Assembly (NCBI GenBank): GCA_937926445.1
Contig: CALBAK010000058.1
Span: forward strand, 1 to 44,276
DNA: 44,276 nucleotides
Direction of reading: 5' to 3'
Source: an uncultured Alphaproteobacteria bacterium
GTDB lineage: Bacteria; Pseudomonadota; Alphaproteobacteria; Geminicoccales; Geminicoccaceae
In this document: positions 1 to 9,166 of the stretch, in pieces
How the letters are laid out: each line of letters begins with the position of its first letter
Numbering within the stretch: the first letter of the stretch is position 1
Translations under genes and position numbers: made by a program
Notes under the pieces: generated by a model
Told to the model about the DNA's origin: nothing
The model's input: the letters and a program-made list of their open reading frames with translations, nothing else
Database searches by the model: none

Positions 1-263
1 ACGAGCTCCGGCTGCGGCCGGGCCTCTTGAGCGCCACCCGGCGCTGGCCGCTTTCGGCGATCGGGCTCGTCGAGGCGCGCGACGAGGAAATGCGGCGCGT
101 CCGCTGGGGTGCGCCCCGGCCCCCCGTCGGGCACGTTCTGATCGAGGTGCCGGACGGTCTGCTCGGTATCCCGGGCCTCAAGGAGCCGCAGGAGCTCGTC
201 GAGGCGATCGAGACGCTGCGCGCCGGTGGCACGGGCCCGCCCTCGGGGCCTCGGCGGCGGTGA
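1..263 (+). CDS. C-terminal part of a bacterial PH-domain protein (5' end outside window)
   Basis: The frame is open from the first base of the window and ends in TGA at 261-263, so only the last ~87 residues are present. The visible part has the strand pattern of a bacterial PH (bPH_2) domain: a segment ending in an arginine-rich turn, then WPLSAIGLVEARDEE, a middle hydrophobic strand (GHVLIEVPDG) and a closing helix IPGLKEPQELVEAIETLR, which resembles the usual C-terminal 'gl.dpe.l...I...r' helix. The stop overlaps the next gene's GTG by 4 bases (GTGA), which implies co-transcription with it. Such domains usually occur in small membrane-anchored proteins of unknown role. The family assignment rests on pattern resemblance only. 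A TTG at 27 could be an internal start but the frame clearly continues upstream. Confidence 0.45.
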   Translation, partial: ELRLRPGLLSATRRWPLSAIGLVEARDEEMRRVRWGAPRPPVGHVLIEVPDGLLGIPGLKEPQELVEAIETLRAGGTGPPSGPRRR

Positions 264-703
264 CGATTCTCGACCCGGCGTTGCTCGCTCTGTTCGCCAA
301 CGCCTTCCTGGCCGCGACGATCCTGCCGGTCGCCTCGGAGCCGCTCGCACTCGGCCTTCTGGCGGCAGGTCGCGATCCGTGGCTCGTGTGGGCGGTGGCG
401 AGCTTCGCGAACACCGCCGGCGCCGTAGTCGGTTGGTGGCTCGGCTGCACGGCGATGCGCTGGCGGGAACGGACCTGGTTCCCGGTCAAACCCGAAGCAC
501 TCGCTCGGGCAGAAGGGTGGTTCGCTCGGTTCGGCAGGCCGGCGCTCCTGTTGAGTTGGCTTCCACTCGTCGGCGACGCGCTCACGGTGGCGGCGGGAGC
601 GCTCGGCACGCCGCTCGCCCCGTTCCTCCTCCTGGTCGGCATCGGCAAGGCCGCCCGCTACGCGGCTCTTCTCTTGCCGGCCGGAGCTTGGCTCGGCCCT
701 TGA
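260..703 (+). CDS. yqaA: YqaA-family (SNARE-associated/DedA-like) inner-membrane protein
   Basis: A 147-residue, strongly hydrophobic protein with about four membrane segments. It follows the E. coli YqaA pattern along its length: an N-terminal ANAFLAATILPVASE (YqaA has a similar 'SSFLSATLLPGNSE'), a GN-like turn after the second helix, a central amphipathic stretch, then LLLSWLPLVGDALTVAAG (YqaA 'LLLSWMPVVGDLLCLLAG') and a final helix with GKAARY. The family belongs to the DedA/VTT superfamily of small membrane proteins; the transported substrate of YqaA itself is not established. The start is GTG at 260, overlapping the preceding stop as GTGA, which suggests translational coupling. Length fits the family. 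Confidence 0.85.
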   Translation: MTILDPALLALFANAFLAATILPVASEPLALGLLAAGRDPWLVWAVASFANTAGAVVGWWLGCTAMRWRERTWFPVKPEALARAEGWFARFGRPALLLSWLPLVGDALTVAAGALGTPLAPFLLLVGIGKAARYAALLLPAGAWLGP

Positions 704-2318
704 GACCGGCCACCACACCGGCCTCGCGACGGACTGCCGGGTGACCGGATCCCGGGAGAACAGGTGGCAGGCGAACGGGTGCGGGACCCGGGATCGTCCG
801 GCTCCTGCGTGCACGCCTTCGAGGATCCGCATCCGCCGGGACGGCGGGAAAGCCGACCGGGGACCGCCGTCCCGAGGCTCCGGCACGATGGCGGATCTGC
901 GATCGCGGGTCCGGTCCCGCTTCGAGGAGTTCGGGGGCGGGAACCGTTCCGCTCGGCTTTCCCACCGGCTCGTCGCTCGCACGGGTTGCTCGGGGCCCGG
1001 GGATCGCCCTCGCCCTCCGCGGCCGGCCGAGCCGAACCCGGGGGCGTCGCTCCGGGTCTCGGTACGGGAAACCCGAGCCAGTTTACCAGAAACAGACGAC
1101 AGCGCGTAATCCACAATATTGCAATCCTCTGCTCGGCCCGCGCTCGCGGAGGAGCGACCGTGCGGAGGGTGCTTCGAGGACCGGCGCCGAGACCGGAAGC
1201 GTTGCGCGGACGACGGCCGGGGTCGCGCGAGACCCGGGTACCGTCCCGTAGCGCGGGGCGGTCCTCACGGCCGAGGCAACGGACAGCACGGACACCCGGA
1301 ACCCTCGCGAAGCTCGGATCCGCTCGGGCATCGAGGGTCGTCGGGCGAGCGGCGGCTGCGTTCACCCGGCGCGGCCGGTCCGGTTGCCAGCGCCCGAACC
1401 TCGCGGCCGAGCGGCGTTGTTCGCATCGAAACGGGAACGGCACGTGCGCCGTTCCGGGGGCCGGCCGTTACCCGTGGATCGGCCGGCCCGGGCCACCTCG
1501 ATCGCGACGCGGCCGGACGGCCTCGGCCGTCATGGGCGCCGTCTCTGGCCCGTGTCCGGCGGCGCGATCCCGGCGCTAGCCACGGTGGCTGCCGGAGACC
1601 CGATCGCAACGACCGCCAGGCCCCGTCATCCTGGGGAGTTCGAGCCGCCGTTGCCACACCGGTCCGGTCGAAGGTCGAGTTTTCCGCTCCTTGTCCACGC
1701 GACGAGAAACCGGTTTCGAGCGCCTCCTTTGGCCATCCGAGCGTCTTCCCGAACGCGAAGCAGGCGCGGTCACGAGCGATCGCGTACGACTCGCCCCGGA
1801 CGTCGCCTCCCCGCGCGACGCTGAAACCCTAGTCACGTGGAGGGCTGCCCCGAGCGTCCCGCCGACCCGCTCGGGGGCCGAGCTCACCCCACGGCGCCCC
1901 GCCTCGCAGACCGCGATCGAGAGGAGGCGCGACGCAGACCGGGGCGGGGCACGAGTTGTGGGCTCGCCGCGTTCGCGAGCGATCCGACGGGGCCGGCCCC
2001 GACCGGCCCGGGTGCCGGCGCGCACAGCCGCACACCACGGCCCGGCTACATCATCGACCGGATCGCCCCGATGCGGCGGGCCCGGCCGAACCTGCCGAAG
2101 GCGGAGGCCGTCTCGTCCCACCCGTTTTCCGCGACAGCGAGTTCGCGAACCCGCCGCTCGACCGAAGTCCCGGCCAGGCACTGTTCCCGGGCAGCATCTG
2201 CGCGAGCAATAGATCGGCGATCGACAGGGCCGCCGCAATCGGGATGTCGGCTGGTTTCAAGAACGGCCGGCAACCACCTTCCACGACCACCGCGGCCTTC
2301 GGGCCGGGCCCGCCGGCG
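704..2318. other. 1.6-kb stretch with no credible gene
   Basis: This lies between the convergent ends of yqaA and sufT. Open frames exist on both strands, but each translates to arginine/proline/glycine/serine-rich sequence without hydrophobic periodicity, a recognisable motif or a ribosome-binding site, which is what stop-poor GC-rich noncoding DNA gives. No tRNA-like T-loop/acceptor pairing was found. The only clear composition break is an AT-richer patch at about 1078-1130, containing the 8-bp palindrome CAATATTG and TAATCCACA (1107-1115), one base off a DnaA box. Because both flanking operons end here, no promoter is needed, so the length is unexplained. A decayed gene or an untranslated RNA cannot be excluded. 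Confidence 0.55.
748..795. repeat. 9-bp perfect inverted repeat about 45 bp after yqaA
   Basis: GATCCCGGG at 748-756 is matched by CCCGGGATC at 787-795, a perfect 9-bp stem separated by 30 bases, and both arms are flanked by related CCGG bases. It lies 45 bp after the yqaA stop, so it may act as a transcript-end structure, but there is no U-tract and the long loop makes this uncertain. Confidence 0.3.
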
Positions 2319-2738
2319 TCACCAGAGCATGCCGAGCTCGAGCCGGGCCTCTTCGGACATCATCGTGGGGTTCCAGGGCGGGTCCCAGACGATCTCGACC
2401 TCGCAGGCCTTGACCCCTTCGACCGCCTCCACCTTCTCTTTCACCTCCGCCGGCAGACTCTCGGCCACCGGGCAGTGGGGCGAGGTCAGGGTCATCTCGA
2501 CCTTGACCGTGTTGTCGTCCTCGACGTCGACCTTGTAGATCAGGCCCAGTTCGTAGATGTCGACCGGAATTTCCGGATCGTAGCAGGTTTTGAGTGCCGC
2601 CACGATCTTCGCGCCGAGGGCTTGGACCTCCGCCATGCGCTCCGGCGAGGGCGCCTCGCCGACCGGCTCGGCCAGAAAGGCGGCACCGCGCGCCGCCGCA
2701 CTCTCCCGCTCCAAGCCCCCGCCCGAGCTTCCCTCCAT
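2319..2738 (-). CDS. sufT: SufT/PaaD-like DUF59 (MIP18-family) Fe-S assembly protein
   Basis: A protein of about 139 residues whose C-terminal two thirds is a MIP18/DUF59 domain: YDPEIPVDIYELGLIYKVDV, then a strand ending in MTLTSPHCPVAE (the conserved cysteine region), then WDPPWNPTMMSEEARLELGM. This is the form found as the last gene of many suf operons (TIGR02945), where it assists maturation or delivery of Fe-S clusters. The N-terminal ~35 residues are Ala/Gly-rich and poorly conserved. ATG at 2738 is taken as the start, 8 bp after the sufS stop; an in-frame GTG at 2750 would overlap the sufS stop as GTGA and is equally possible. It is the last gene of the suf operon; I see no U-tract terminator after it. 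Confidence 0.88.
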   Translation of the reverse strand: MEGSSGGGLERESAAARGAAFLAEPVGEAPSPERMAEVQALGAKIVAALKTCYDPEIPVDIYELGLIYKVDVEDDNTVKVEMTLTSPHCPVAESLPAEVKEKVEAVEGVKACEVEIVWDPPWNPTMMSEEARLELGMLW

Positions 2739-2746
2739 CGCCGACC

Positions 2747-4012
2747 TCACCGCCAGCTCTCCGCGATCCGCCGCAACGCCCGGGCGAGCGCGTCGATTTC
2801 CTCCGCGCTCGTATAGACGGCGAAGGAGGCGCGCGCCGAGGCGCTCACGCCCAAGCGGGCGTGCAGCGGCATCGCGCAATGATGTCCCGTTCGAACCGCG
2901 ATCCCCTCGAGGTCGAGCAGCGTGCCCAGATCGTGGGCGTGCACGCGGTCGAGGGTGAAGGAGAGGAGGCTCGCCCGTCGCTTCGGCGCGCCGAGCACGC
3001 GCAGGCCCGGGATCCGGGCGAGCGCGTCTTCCGCCGCGGCCAGAAGTGCCGCCTCGTGCGCCGCCACGGCCTCGAGGCCGAGCCCCTCGAGCCAGTCGAG
3101 CGCCACGCCGAGCGCATGGATGCCGGCGATGTCGGGCGTCCCCGCTTCGAACCGGAAGGGCGGCTCGGCGAAGCTCGTGCCCTCGAAGGCGACCCGCTCG
3201 ATCATGTCGCCGCCGCCCTGCCAGGGCGGCATGGCCGCGAGATGCTCGAGCCGGCCCCATAGCACCCCGACCCCCGAAGGCCCGTAGACTTTGTGACCCG
3301 AGAAGACCAGGAAATCGGCATCGAGTGCACGGACGTCGACCGGCTGATGCTGGACCGCCTGGGCGGCGTCGATCAGGACGGGCACGCCGCGCCGCCGGGC
3401 GAGCGCCACGATCTCCTCGACCGGGTTGACGGTGCCGAGCACGTTCGACACCCAGACCACACCGAGCATGCGGGTGCGCGGCCCGATCCGCTCGGCGAGG
3501 GCCTCGAGATCGAGCTCGCCCGTATCGCCGATCGGTGCCGCCACGACCTTCGCACCGGTGCGGGCGGCGACGAGCTGCCAAGGCACGATGTTCGCGTGAT
3601 GCTCCATTTCGGTGACGAGGATCTCGTCGCCGGGGCCGAGGCGCGGGGCGAGGAAGCTCTGCGCCACGAGGTTGACCCCCTCGGTGGCGTTGCGCACGAA
3701 GACGATCTCGCGCCAGTCGTTGGCACCCAGGAAGCGCTGGACCTTGCGTCGGGCGGCGTCGTGCAGGGCCGAAGCCCGTTGGCTGAGCTCGTAGACGCCG
3801 CGATGGATGTTGGCATAGTCGCGCTCGTACAAGCGGGCGAGCGCGTCGATCACCGCTCGAGGCTTCTGCGCGCTGGCCGCACTGTCGAGATAGACGAGCG
3901 GCCGGCCGTGTACCGTGGTCGAAAGGATCGGGAACTGCGCCCGCACCGCGGCGACGTCGAACTCGGCGCGGGCCGTGGCGGCGGCTTCCCGGCGGGCGGG
4001 CAGGGCGGTCAA
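2747..4012 (-). CDS. sufS: SufS-type group II cysteine desulfurase
   Basis: A PLP-dependent enzyme that takes sulfur from L-cysteine as a persulfide and passes it to the SufBCD scaffold. About 421 residues, the usual size. Visible signatures: YLDSAASAQKP near the N-terminus, NATEGVNLVA, EMEHHANIVPW (cofactor-stacking His), IDAAQAVQH (Asp to the pyridine nitrogen), SGHKVYGPSG with the Schiff-base lysine at about residue 241, and RTGHHCAMPL with the persulfide cysteine at about residue 379. The start chosen is TTG at 4012 because it overlaps the sufD stop as TTGA; the frame is open far upstream, so the exact start is inferred. No sufE or sufU partner is seen in the window, so the sulfur relay must be encoded elsewhere or be direct. 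Confidence 0.93.
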   Translation of the reverse strand: MTALPARREAAATARAEFDVAAVRAQFPILSTTVHGRPLVYLDSAASAQKPRAVIDALARLYERDYANIHRGVYELSQRASALHDAARRKVQRFLGANDWREIVFVRNATEGVNLVAQSFLAPRLGPGDEILVTEMEHHANIVPWQLVAARTGAKVVAAPIGDTGELDLEALAERIGPRTRMLGVVWVSNVLGTVNPVEEIVALARRRGVPVLIDAAQAVQHQPVDVRALDADFLVFSGHKVYGPSGVGVLWGRLEHLAAMPPWQGGGDMIERVAFEGTSFAEPPFRFEAGTPDIAGIHALGVALDWLEGLGLEAVAAHEAALLAAAEDALARIPGLRVLGAPKRRASLLSFTLDRVHAHDLGTLLDLEGIAVRTGHHCAMPLHARLGVSASARASFAVYTSAEEIDALARALRRIAESWR

Positions 4013-5361
4013 GCCGCCGCCTCCTCGTCCGCGGGAGCACCGGCCGGAAGACGCGCGGCGAGGGCGCGGCGGGCGGCGGCACGTGCCGAGGGATCCGCGA
4101 GCCGTCCCAACAGCTCGGCCGCGAAGGCCCAGGTCAGGAGACCGCGGGCAGTCGCCGCATCCAGCCCTCGCGCCCGCAGATAGAAGAGCGCACTCGGATC
4201 GAGCTCGCTGCAGGTCGCACCGTGGCTGCACTTGACGTCGTCGGCGTAGATCTCGAGCTCGGGCTTGACGTCGACCTCGCCGTCCTCGGCCAAGAGGAGA
4301 TTTTCGTTCTTCTGGTAGGCGTTGGTCCGCTGGGCGCCCGGATGGACGAAGATCTTGCCGGCGAAGGCATGGTGCCCGCGTTCCTCGACGACGCTCTTGA
4401 AGAGCTGGTCCGAATGGCTCGCGGGCGCGCGATGGTGGACGCGGACGAAGGTGTCGACATGCTCCCCCTCGCGCGGAACCGCGAGCCCGCAGAGCCGACA
4501 CTCGACCTCCCCGCCTTCGATCGACACCTCGCTCTCGCTGCGCAGGAGCGCCCCGCCGAGCGCGAGCGTCGTCTGCTCGTAACGGCTCGCACCGCCGAGG
4601 TGGACCTCGGCCCTGCCGACGAACGCCGCCTCGGCCGCCTGGAAGAGCAGGCGATCGTGGGCGAGCGTGGCCCCTTCCTGGAGCCGCGCCCCGAAGACGA
4701 GATTGGTGAGTGCCGGGCCGGGCTCGAGACCGACATGGCTCTCGATCAGGGCGAGCCGAGCGCCGGCCCCGAGCCGCAGCACGATGCGCGGATGGCTCAT
4801 GGGCGCGCTCGCCCCCGCCACCGTCAAGAAAAGAAGCTGGACCGGATCGGCGAGCTCGGTCCCCGGCGACAGCTCGATCCAGGCGCCGCAGTCCGTGAGC
4901 GCGGCGTTGAGGGCGGTGAACGAACGGCCCTGGTCGGGCTCCGCGAGCTCCTCGAGGACGGCCGTGGGACGGGTCTCGAGGACGCGGGCGAGGCTCTCGA
5001 TCGAAGCCCTCTCGGGCAGCCCGCCGACATGCGACCATTGCGGTTGCAGCACACCGTTCACGAAGACCAGCCGGCGCGCCTTGGGGCCGCCCAGAAGATG
5101 GGGCAGGACCCGCTCGAGTGGCGGCTCGCTCGGCGGCCGAACGGCGTGCGGTCGGTTCACGAGCCGTGCCACCGGCGTGAACTTCCAAGCCTCGTCGCGC
5201 TGGGTCGGGATGCCGAGTTCGACGAAGCGGGCGATCGCCCGCTCGCGCGCGGTGGCCAGCTCGGGGAACCGGGCACCGGGCAGACGGGATGCTGCCTCCT
5301 CGAAGGCGCGGGCGAAGGCGGGGTCGGGATCGACCCGACGGCGGTTGGCTGCGACCGACAT
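4009..5361 (-). CDS. sufD: SufD, Fe-S scaffold subunit
   Basis: A 450-residue SufD subunit of the SufBC2D scaffold. The N-terminal helical part contains RFVELGIPTQRDEAWKFTPV (the family's 'P..rdEeWryT' block). A right-handed beta-helix core follows, then the C-terminal block YADDVKCSHGATCSEL, which holds the conserved His and Cys used at the SufB-SufD interface, followed by the helical tail with FYLRARGLD. It is 14 bp downstream of sufC and its stop overlaps the sufS TTG. SufD is thought to act with SufB in cluster assembly and iron entry and has no enzymatic motif of its own. Confidence 0.93.
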   Translation of the reverse strand: MSVAANRRRVDPDPAFARAFEEAASRLPGARFPELATARERAIARFVELGIPTQRDEAWKFTPVARLVNRPHAVRPPSEPPLERVLPHLLGGPKARRLVFVNGVLQPQWSHVGGLPERASIESLARVLETRPTAVLEELAEPDQGRSFTALNAALTDCGAWIELSPGTELADPVQLLFLTVAGASAPMSHPRIVLRLGAGARLALIESHVGLEPGPALTNLVFGARLQEGATLAHDRLLFQAAEAAFVGRAEVHLGGASRYEQTTLALGGALLRSESEVSIEGGEVECRLCGLAVPREGEHVDTFVRVHHRAPASHSDQLFKSVVEERGHHAFAGKIFVHPGAQRTNAYQKNENLLLAEDGEVDVKPELEIYADDVKCSHGATCSELDPSALFYLRARGLDAATARGLLTWAFAAELLGRLADPSARAAARRALAARLPAGAPADEEAAA

Positions 5362-5375
5362 GGCGCGCCCCCCGC

Positions 5376-6131
<756 letters not shown>

Positions 6132-6158
6132 GGGATCTTCCTCGTTCGCGCGAACAAC

Positions 6159-7604
6159 TCAGCCGACGCTGCCCTCGAGCGAGATGCCGAGCAGTTTCTT
6201 GGCCTCGACAGCGAACTCCATCGGCAATTCGTTCATGACCTCCCGGCAGAAGCCGTTGACGATCAGCGCGACCGCATCCTCTTCGGAAATTCCGCGCTGA
6301 CGGCAATAGAACAGTTGGTCTTCGCTGATCTTGGAGGTCGTGGCCTCGTGCTCGCACTGGGCCGTGCGGTTCTTGACTTCGATATAGGGAACCGTATGCG
6401 CGCCGCAGCGATCACCGATCAGCATCGAATCGCACTGGGTGTGGTTTCGGGCGCCTTCGGCGGAGCGGAGGATCCGCACAAGACCCCGATAGGTGTTGTC
6501 CGAGTGCCCAGCCGAAATACCCTTCGAGACGATCCGGGATCGCGTCCGCTTGCCGATGTGGATCATCTTGGTCCCGGTGTCGGCCTGCTGCCGGTTGTTG
6601 GTGACCGCAACCGAGTAGAACTCGCCGACCGAATCGTCGCCTTGGAGAATGCAGGACGGGTATTTCCAGGTGATCGCCGAGCCGGTCTCCACCTGGGTCC
6701 AGGAGATCTTCGAGCGCTTGCCGCGGCAGGCGCCGCGCTTGGTGACGAAGTTGTAGATGCCGCCGCGGCCTTCCTTGTCGCCCGGATACCAGTTCTGGAC
6801 GGTCGAATATTTGATTTCGGCGTCGTCGAGGGCGACAAGCTCGACCACCGCGGCGTGCAGCTGGTTCTCGTCACGCATCGGCGCGGTGCAGCCCTCAAGG
6901 TAGCTCACGTACGAGCCTTCGTCGGCGACGATCAGGGTCCGCTCGAACTGACCGGTACCGGCGGCGTTGATCCGGAAATAGGTCGACAGCTCCATCGGGC
7001 AGCGCACGCCCTTGGGCACGTAGACGAAGCTGCCGTCGGAGAAGACGGCCGAATTCAGGGCGGCGAAGATGTTGTCGCCCGGCGGGACGACCGACCCGAG
7101 ATAACGACGCACGAGCTCACCGTGCTCGCGCACGGCTTCGGACATCGAGCAGAAGACGACGCCCAGCTCCTCGAGCTTGCGCTTGAAGGTGGTGGCGACC
7201 GACACGCTGTCGAACACGTAGTCGACCGCGACGCCGGCCAGAACCTCCTGCTCGCGGATCGGAATCCCGAGCTTGTCGTAAGTTCGCCGGATCTCGGGGT
7301 CGATCTCGTCGAGGGAGCGCGGCCGCTCCTTCTGCCGCGGCGCCGCGTAATAAGAGATCGCCTGGAAATCGATCGGGTGGAAGCGGACCTTCTGCCAGTC
7401 CGGTATCTCCATGGCGAAGAAGCGACGCAGGGCGGCCACCCGCCATTCGGTGAGCCAGTCGGGCTCGCCCTTCTTGGCGGAGAGCCGGCGGACCACGTCC
7501 TCGTCGAGCCCGGGCGGGAAACGGTCCTCCTCCACGGGCGTGACGAAGCCGTATTTGTACTCGGCCTCGGTGTAGTCCTTGACCGTGTCGAGCGCGGTCG
7601 CCAT
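6159..7604 (-). CDS. sufB: SufB, Fe-S cluster scaffold protein
   Basis: A protein of about 481 residues that matches SufB throughout: an N-terminal [49 protein letters not shown]-like core strands (here [17 protein letters not shown]), [23 protein letters not shown], and the active C-terminal part with [13 protein letters not shown] (the catalytic cysteine aligned with E. coli Cys405) and [18 protein letters not shown]. The cluster is assembled on SufB within SufBC2D. The ATG at 7604 overlaps the regulator's stop by one base (TGATG), so the two are translationally coupled. Reading upstream in the same frame is possible but the homology starts here. Confidence 0.96.
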   Translation of the reverse strand: MATALDTVKDYTEAEYKYGFVTPVEEDRFPPGLDEDVVRRLSAKKGEPDWLTEWRVAALRRFFAMEIPDWQKVRFHPIDFQAISYYAAPRQKERPRSLDEIDPEIRRTYDKLGIPIREQEVLAGVAVDYVFDSVSVATTFKRKLEELGVVFCSMSEAVREHGELVRRYLGSVVPPGDNIFAALNSAVFSDGSFVYVPKGVRCPMELSTYFRINAAGTGQFERTLIVADEGSYVSYLEGCTAPMRDENQLHAAVVELVALDDAEIKYSTVQNWYPGDKEGRGGIYNFVTKRGACRGKRSKISWTQVETGSAITWKYPSCILQGDDSVGEFYSVAVTNNRQQADTGTKMIHIGKRTRSRIVSKGISAGHSDNTYRGLVRILRSAEGARNHTQCDSMLIGDRCGAHTVPYIEVKNRTAQCEHEATTSKISEDQLFYCRQRGISEEDAVALIVNGFCREVMNELPMEFAVEAKKLLGISLEGSVG

Positions 7605-8095
7605 CAGCCTGCTCCGATCGTGGCGGCCGGCGCGGGCTCGCGACCCGCGGGGCGCGACGTTGTCGAGGGGGGCGGGGTGGCACCTTCCGGCACCGAGCGG
7701 ACCATGTCGGCGAGCGTGATCCCGGCGAGCGCGTCGCGGATCGCCCGATTGATCCGCCGCCAGCCGTCGCGCGCCGGGCAGAGCGATTCGATCCCACAGT
7801 CGTGCGGCCCGGTATCGGCGCATGTCGTGAGCGCGATCGGCCCGTCGAGCGCCTCGATGATCTCGGCCACGGTGATCGCCTCGGGCGAGCGCGCCAGCGC
7901 GTAGCCGCCGTGCACCCCCCGCTGCGACACGAGCAGTTCGGCACGCGTGAGCAACTTGAGGATCTTGCCGGTCATGGCCGCCGACACCGCGGTCGAGCGG
8001 GCGAGCGTCGAGGCCGGCAGGGCCCGCCCCGGCTCGCGGGCGAGCCGAGATAGCACCACGATCCCGTAGTCGGACAGCCTGCTGAGTCGGATCAA
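7604..8095 (-). CDS. Rrf2/IscR-family regulator of the suf operon
   Basis: A winged-helix Rrf2 regulator of about 163 residues. It begins [19 protein letters not shown], the family's opening, with the recognition helix around residues 28-50 and GGYALARSP in the wing. Three cysteines at about residues 92, 100 and 106 sit where IscR binds its [2Fe-2S] cluster (IscR spacing is CX5CX5C; here CX7CX5C), so it probably senses Fe-S status. A Pro/Thr-rich tail of about 25 residues has no clear role. TTG at 8095 is chosen because homology starts there, GGGAAGGA lies about 12 bases upstream, and a 27-bp palindrome ends 28 bp upstream; the longer GTG start at 8155 would put that palindrome inside the gene. 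First gene of the suf operon, probably autoregulatory. Confidence 0.9.
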   Translation of the reverse strand: MIRLSRLSDYGIVVLSRLAREPGRALPASTLARSTAVSAAMTGKILKLLTRAELLVSQRGVHGGYALARSPEAITVAEIIEALDGPIALTTCADTGPHDCGIESLCPARDGWRRINRAIRDALAGITLADMVRSVPEGATPPPSTTSRPAGREPAPAATIGAG

Positions 8096-8122
8096 TGCAC
8101 GGTCCCATCCTTCCCGGTGAGC

Positions 8123-8149
8123 GAAATAGAACCAGAACGGTTCTGTTTC
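8123..8149. promoter_or_regulatory. 27-bp palindrome, likely operator of the suf operon
   Basis: GAAATAGAAC (8123-8132) and GTTCTGTTTC (8140-8149) form a 10-bp inverted repeat with one mismatch around a 7-base centre. It lies 28 bp upstream of the Rrf2 regulator's TTG and is AT-rich against a GC-rich background. Position and symmetry fit a dimeric Rrf2-type repressor site overlapping the suf promoter. The motif does not match the E. coli IscR type 1 box, so the binding protein is inferred. Confidence 0.65.
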
Positions 8150-8193
8150 AAGCACGCGATCCGCGCCGACCCTCTTGCGAGGTCGACCGGCCG

Positions 8194-8209
8194 TTAACCG
8201 CCCGTTAAC
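8194..8209 (+). promoter_or_regulatory. Perfect CtrA-type box (TTAA-N7-TTAAC)
   Basis: TTAA at 8194-8197, seven bases, then TTAAC at 8205-8209 matches the full CtrA consensus TTAA-N7-TTAAC; both halves also read GTTAACC. It lies 53 bp upstream of the ATG of the membrane-protein gene at 8262 and 99 bp from the suf regulator start, in a divergent intergenic region. CtrA is the alphaproteobacterial cell-cycle and motility response regulator. TTAA is rare in DNA this GC-rich, which makes two correctly spaced copies unlikely by chance. Confidence 0.6.
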
Positions 8210-8261
8210 CCCGGTGAGCGAGAGTGGCCCCGGGGGGCGGTTCCCCGGGAGGGCAGCGAGG

Positions 8262-9155
8262 ATGGGCGTATCGGTCGTCGATCTGCGGGTTCGAAGCGTC
8301 CGTTGTGGGGGAGCGAAAGGCCCCGACGCGCCGCCTCCGGACGTCGCCGCCGGGACGGCGGAGCCGGCCCGGTTCCGGCCGGCGGAATGGATGGCGGGCC
8401 TGCTGCGGCTGCGGCCTCCGGCCGCCTCGGTCGCCTTCGCCGCCCTTCTGCTCGCATCCCCGGTCGGGGCGCAGGCGCTGCACGATGTGGTCTTCGGGGT
8501 CCTCCTCCTCTTCGTATTCGAGCGCGCGGTGGCGAGGATCGTCGCGGCCGAGCCCGGCCCGCTTCGGCTCGAGCCTTTCGCGACGGCCGTCGCGCTGGCT
8601 TTCGCGGTGGCGGCAGCCGCCCTGCATTCGCCCGGTCTCCTCCTCCTCGTGCTCCTCTTGGCACTCTGCGAGATCGGTGCACACGGCCGGTGGCCGGCAC
8701 TGGCGACTCCGGTCTGCCTCGCCCTCGGAACGGCCCTTCGGGTCGATGCCGGTGCCCTGCTGCTCGGGGCCGACCGTTCGCTCTTGCTGCCGCTCGTCGT
8801 CGGGAGCGCGGTGTCGTTCGTAGTGCTCGTCCGGCGTCGCCTCCTCCCGGCGCCGAGCCTCGGTCCGGCGCGACTGACCGGCCGGGGGACGCTCGATCTC
8901 CTGCTGCTTGGCTCTTTCGCGCTCTTCGTGAGCCTCGTGCTGGCGCTTTCTACCGAGGTCGGGCTTCTGGCCGAGCGGCCTTCGGCTTGGGCGCTCGCCG
9001 GTTGGGCCCTGCTCGTGGCGGCCAGCCTCGCGACCCTCGCCGCAGTCGACCGGCCCGCTGCGGTGGAGGGGCGCCTTTTCGGCCTGTCCGCCGGCGCGGC
9101 CGGGGTAGGGCTGGTCGCGCTGGTCCTGGCCGTCCGACTGGGCGGCGCGGGGTGA
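8262..9155 (+). CDS. Multi-pass membrane protein of unknown function
   Basis: I do not recognise this family. The protein has about 297 residues with a charged, Pro/Ala-rich cytoplasmic N-terminus of some 40 residues, followed by about seven to eight hydrophobic segments, for example ASVAFAALLLASPVGAQAL, FATAVALAFAVAAAAL, LLLLVLLLALCEIGA, SLLLPLVVGSAVSFVVLV and LLLLGSFALFVSLVLAL. Arginines sit in the short loops, as in an inner-membrane protein; no catalytic or transporter motif is visible. ATG at 8262 is preferred because GGGAGGGCAGCGAGG lies just upstream; the frame is open to 8175, and an in-frame ATG at 8391 is also possible. It faces a CtrA-type box upstream and ends 11 bp from the convergent metallo-hydrolase gene. 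Confidence 0.72.
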   Translation: MGVSVVDLRVRSVRCGGAKGPDAPPPDVAAGTAEPARFRPAEWMAGLLRLRPPAASVAFAALLLASPVGAQALHDVVFGVLLLFVFERAVARIVAAEPGPLRLEPFATAVALAFAVAAAALHSPGLLLLVLLLALCEIGAHGRWPALATPVCLALGTALRVDAGALLLGADRSLLLPLVVGSAVSFVVLVRRRLLPAPSLGPARLTGRGTLDLLLLGSFALFVSLVLALSTEVGLLAERPSAWALAGWALLVAASLATLAAVDRPAAVEGRLFGLSAGAAGVGLVALVLAVRLGGAG

Positions 9156-9166
9156 GCCGGCGCGGC

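Noticed and set aside
764-1832. Overlapping frames of 237-271 codons in the gene-free region
   Set aside because: Their translations are Arg/Pro/Gly-rich with no motif, and no frame has a ribosome-binding site or consistent composition.
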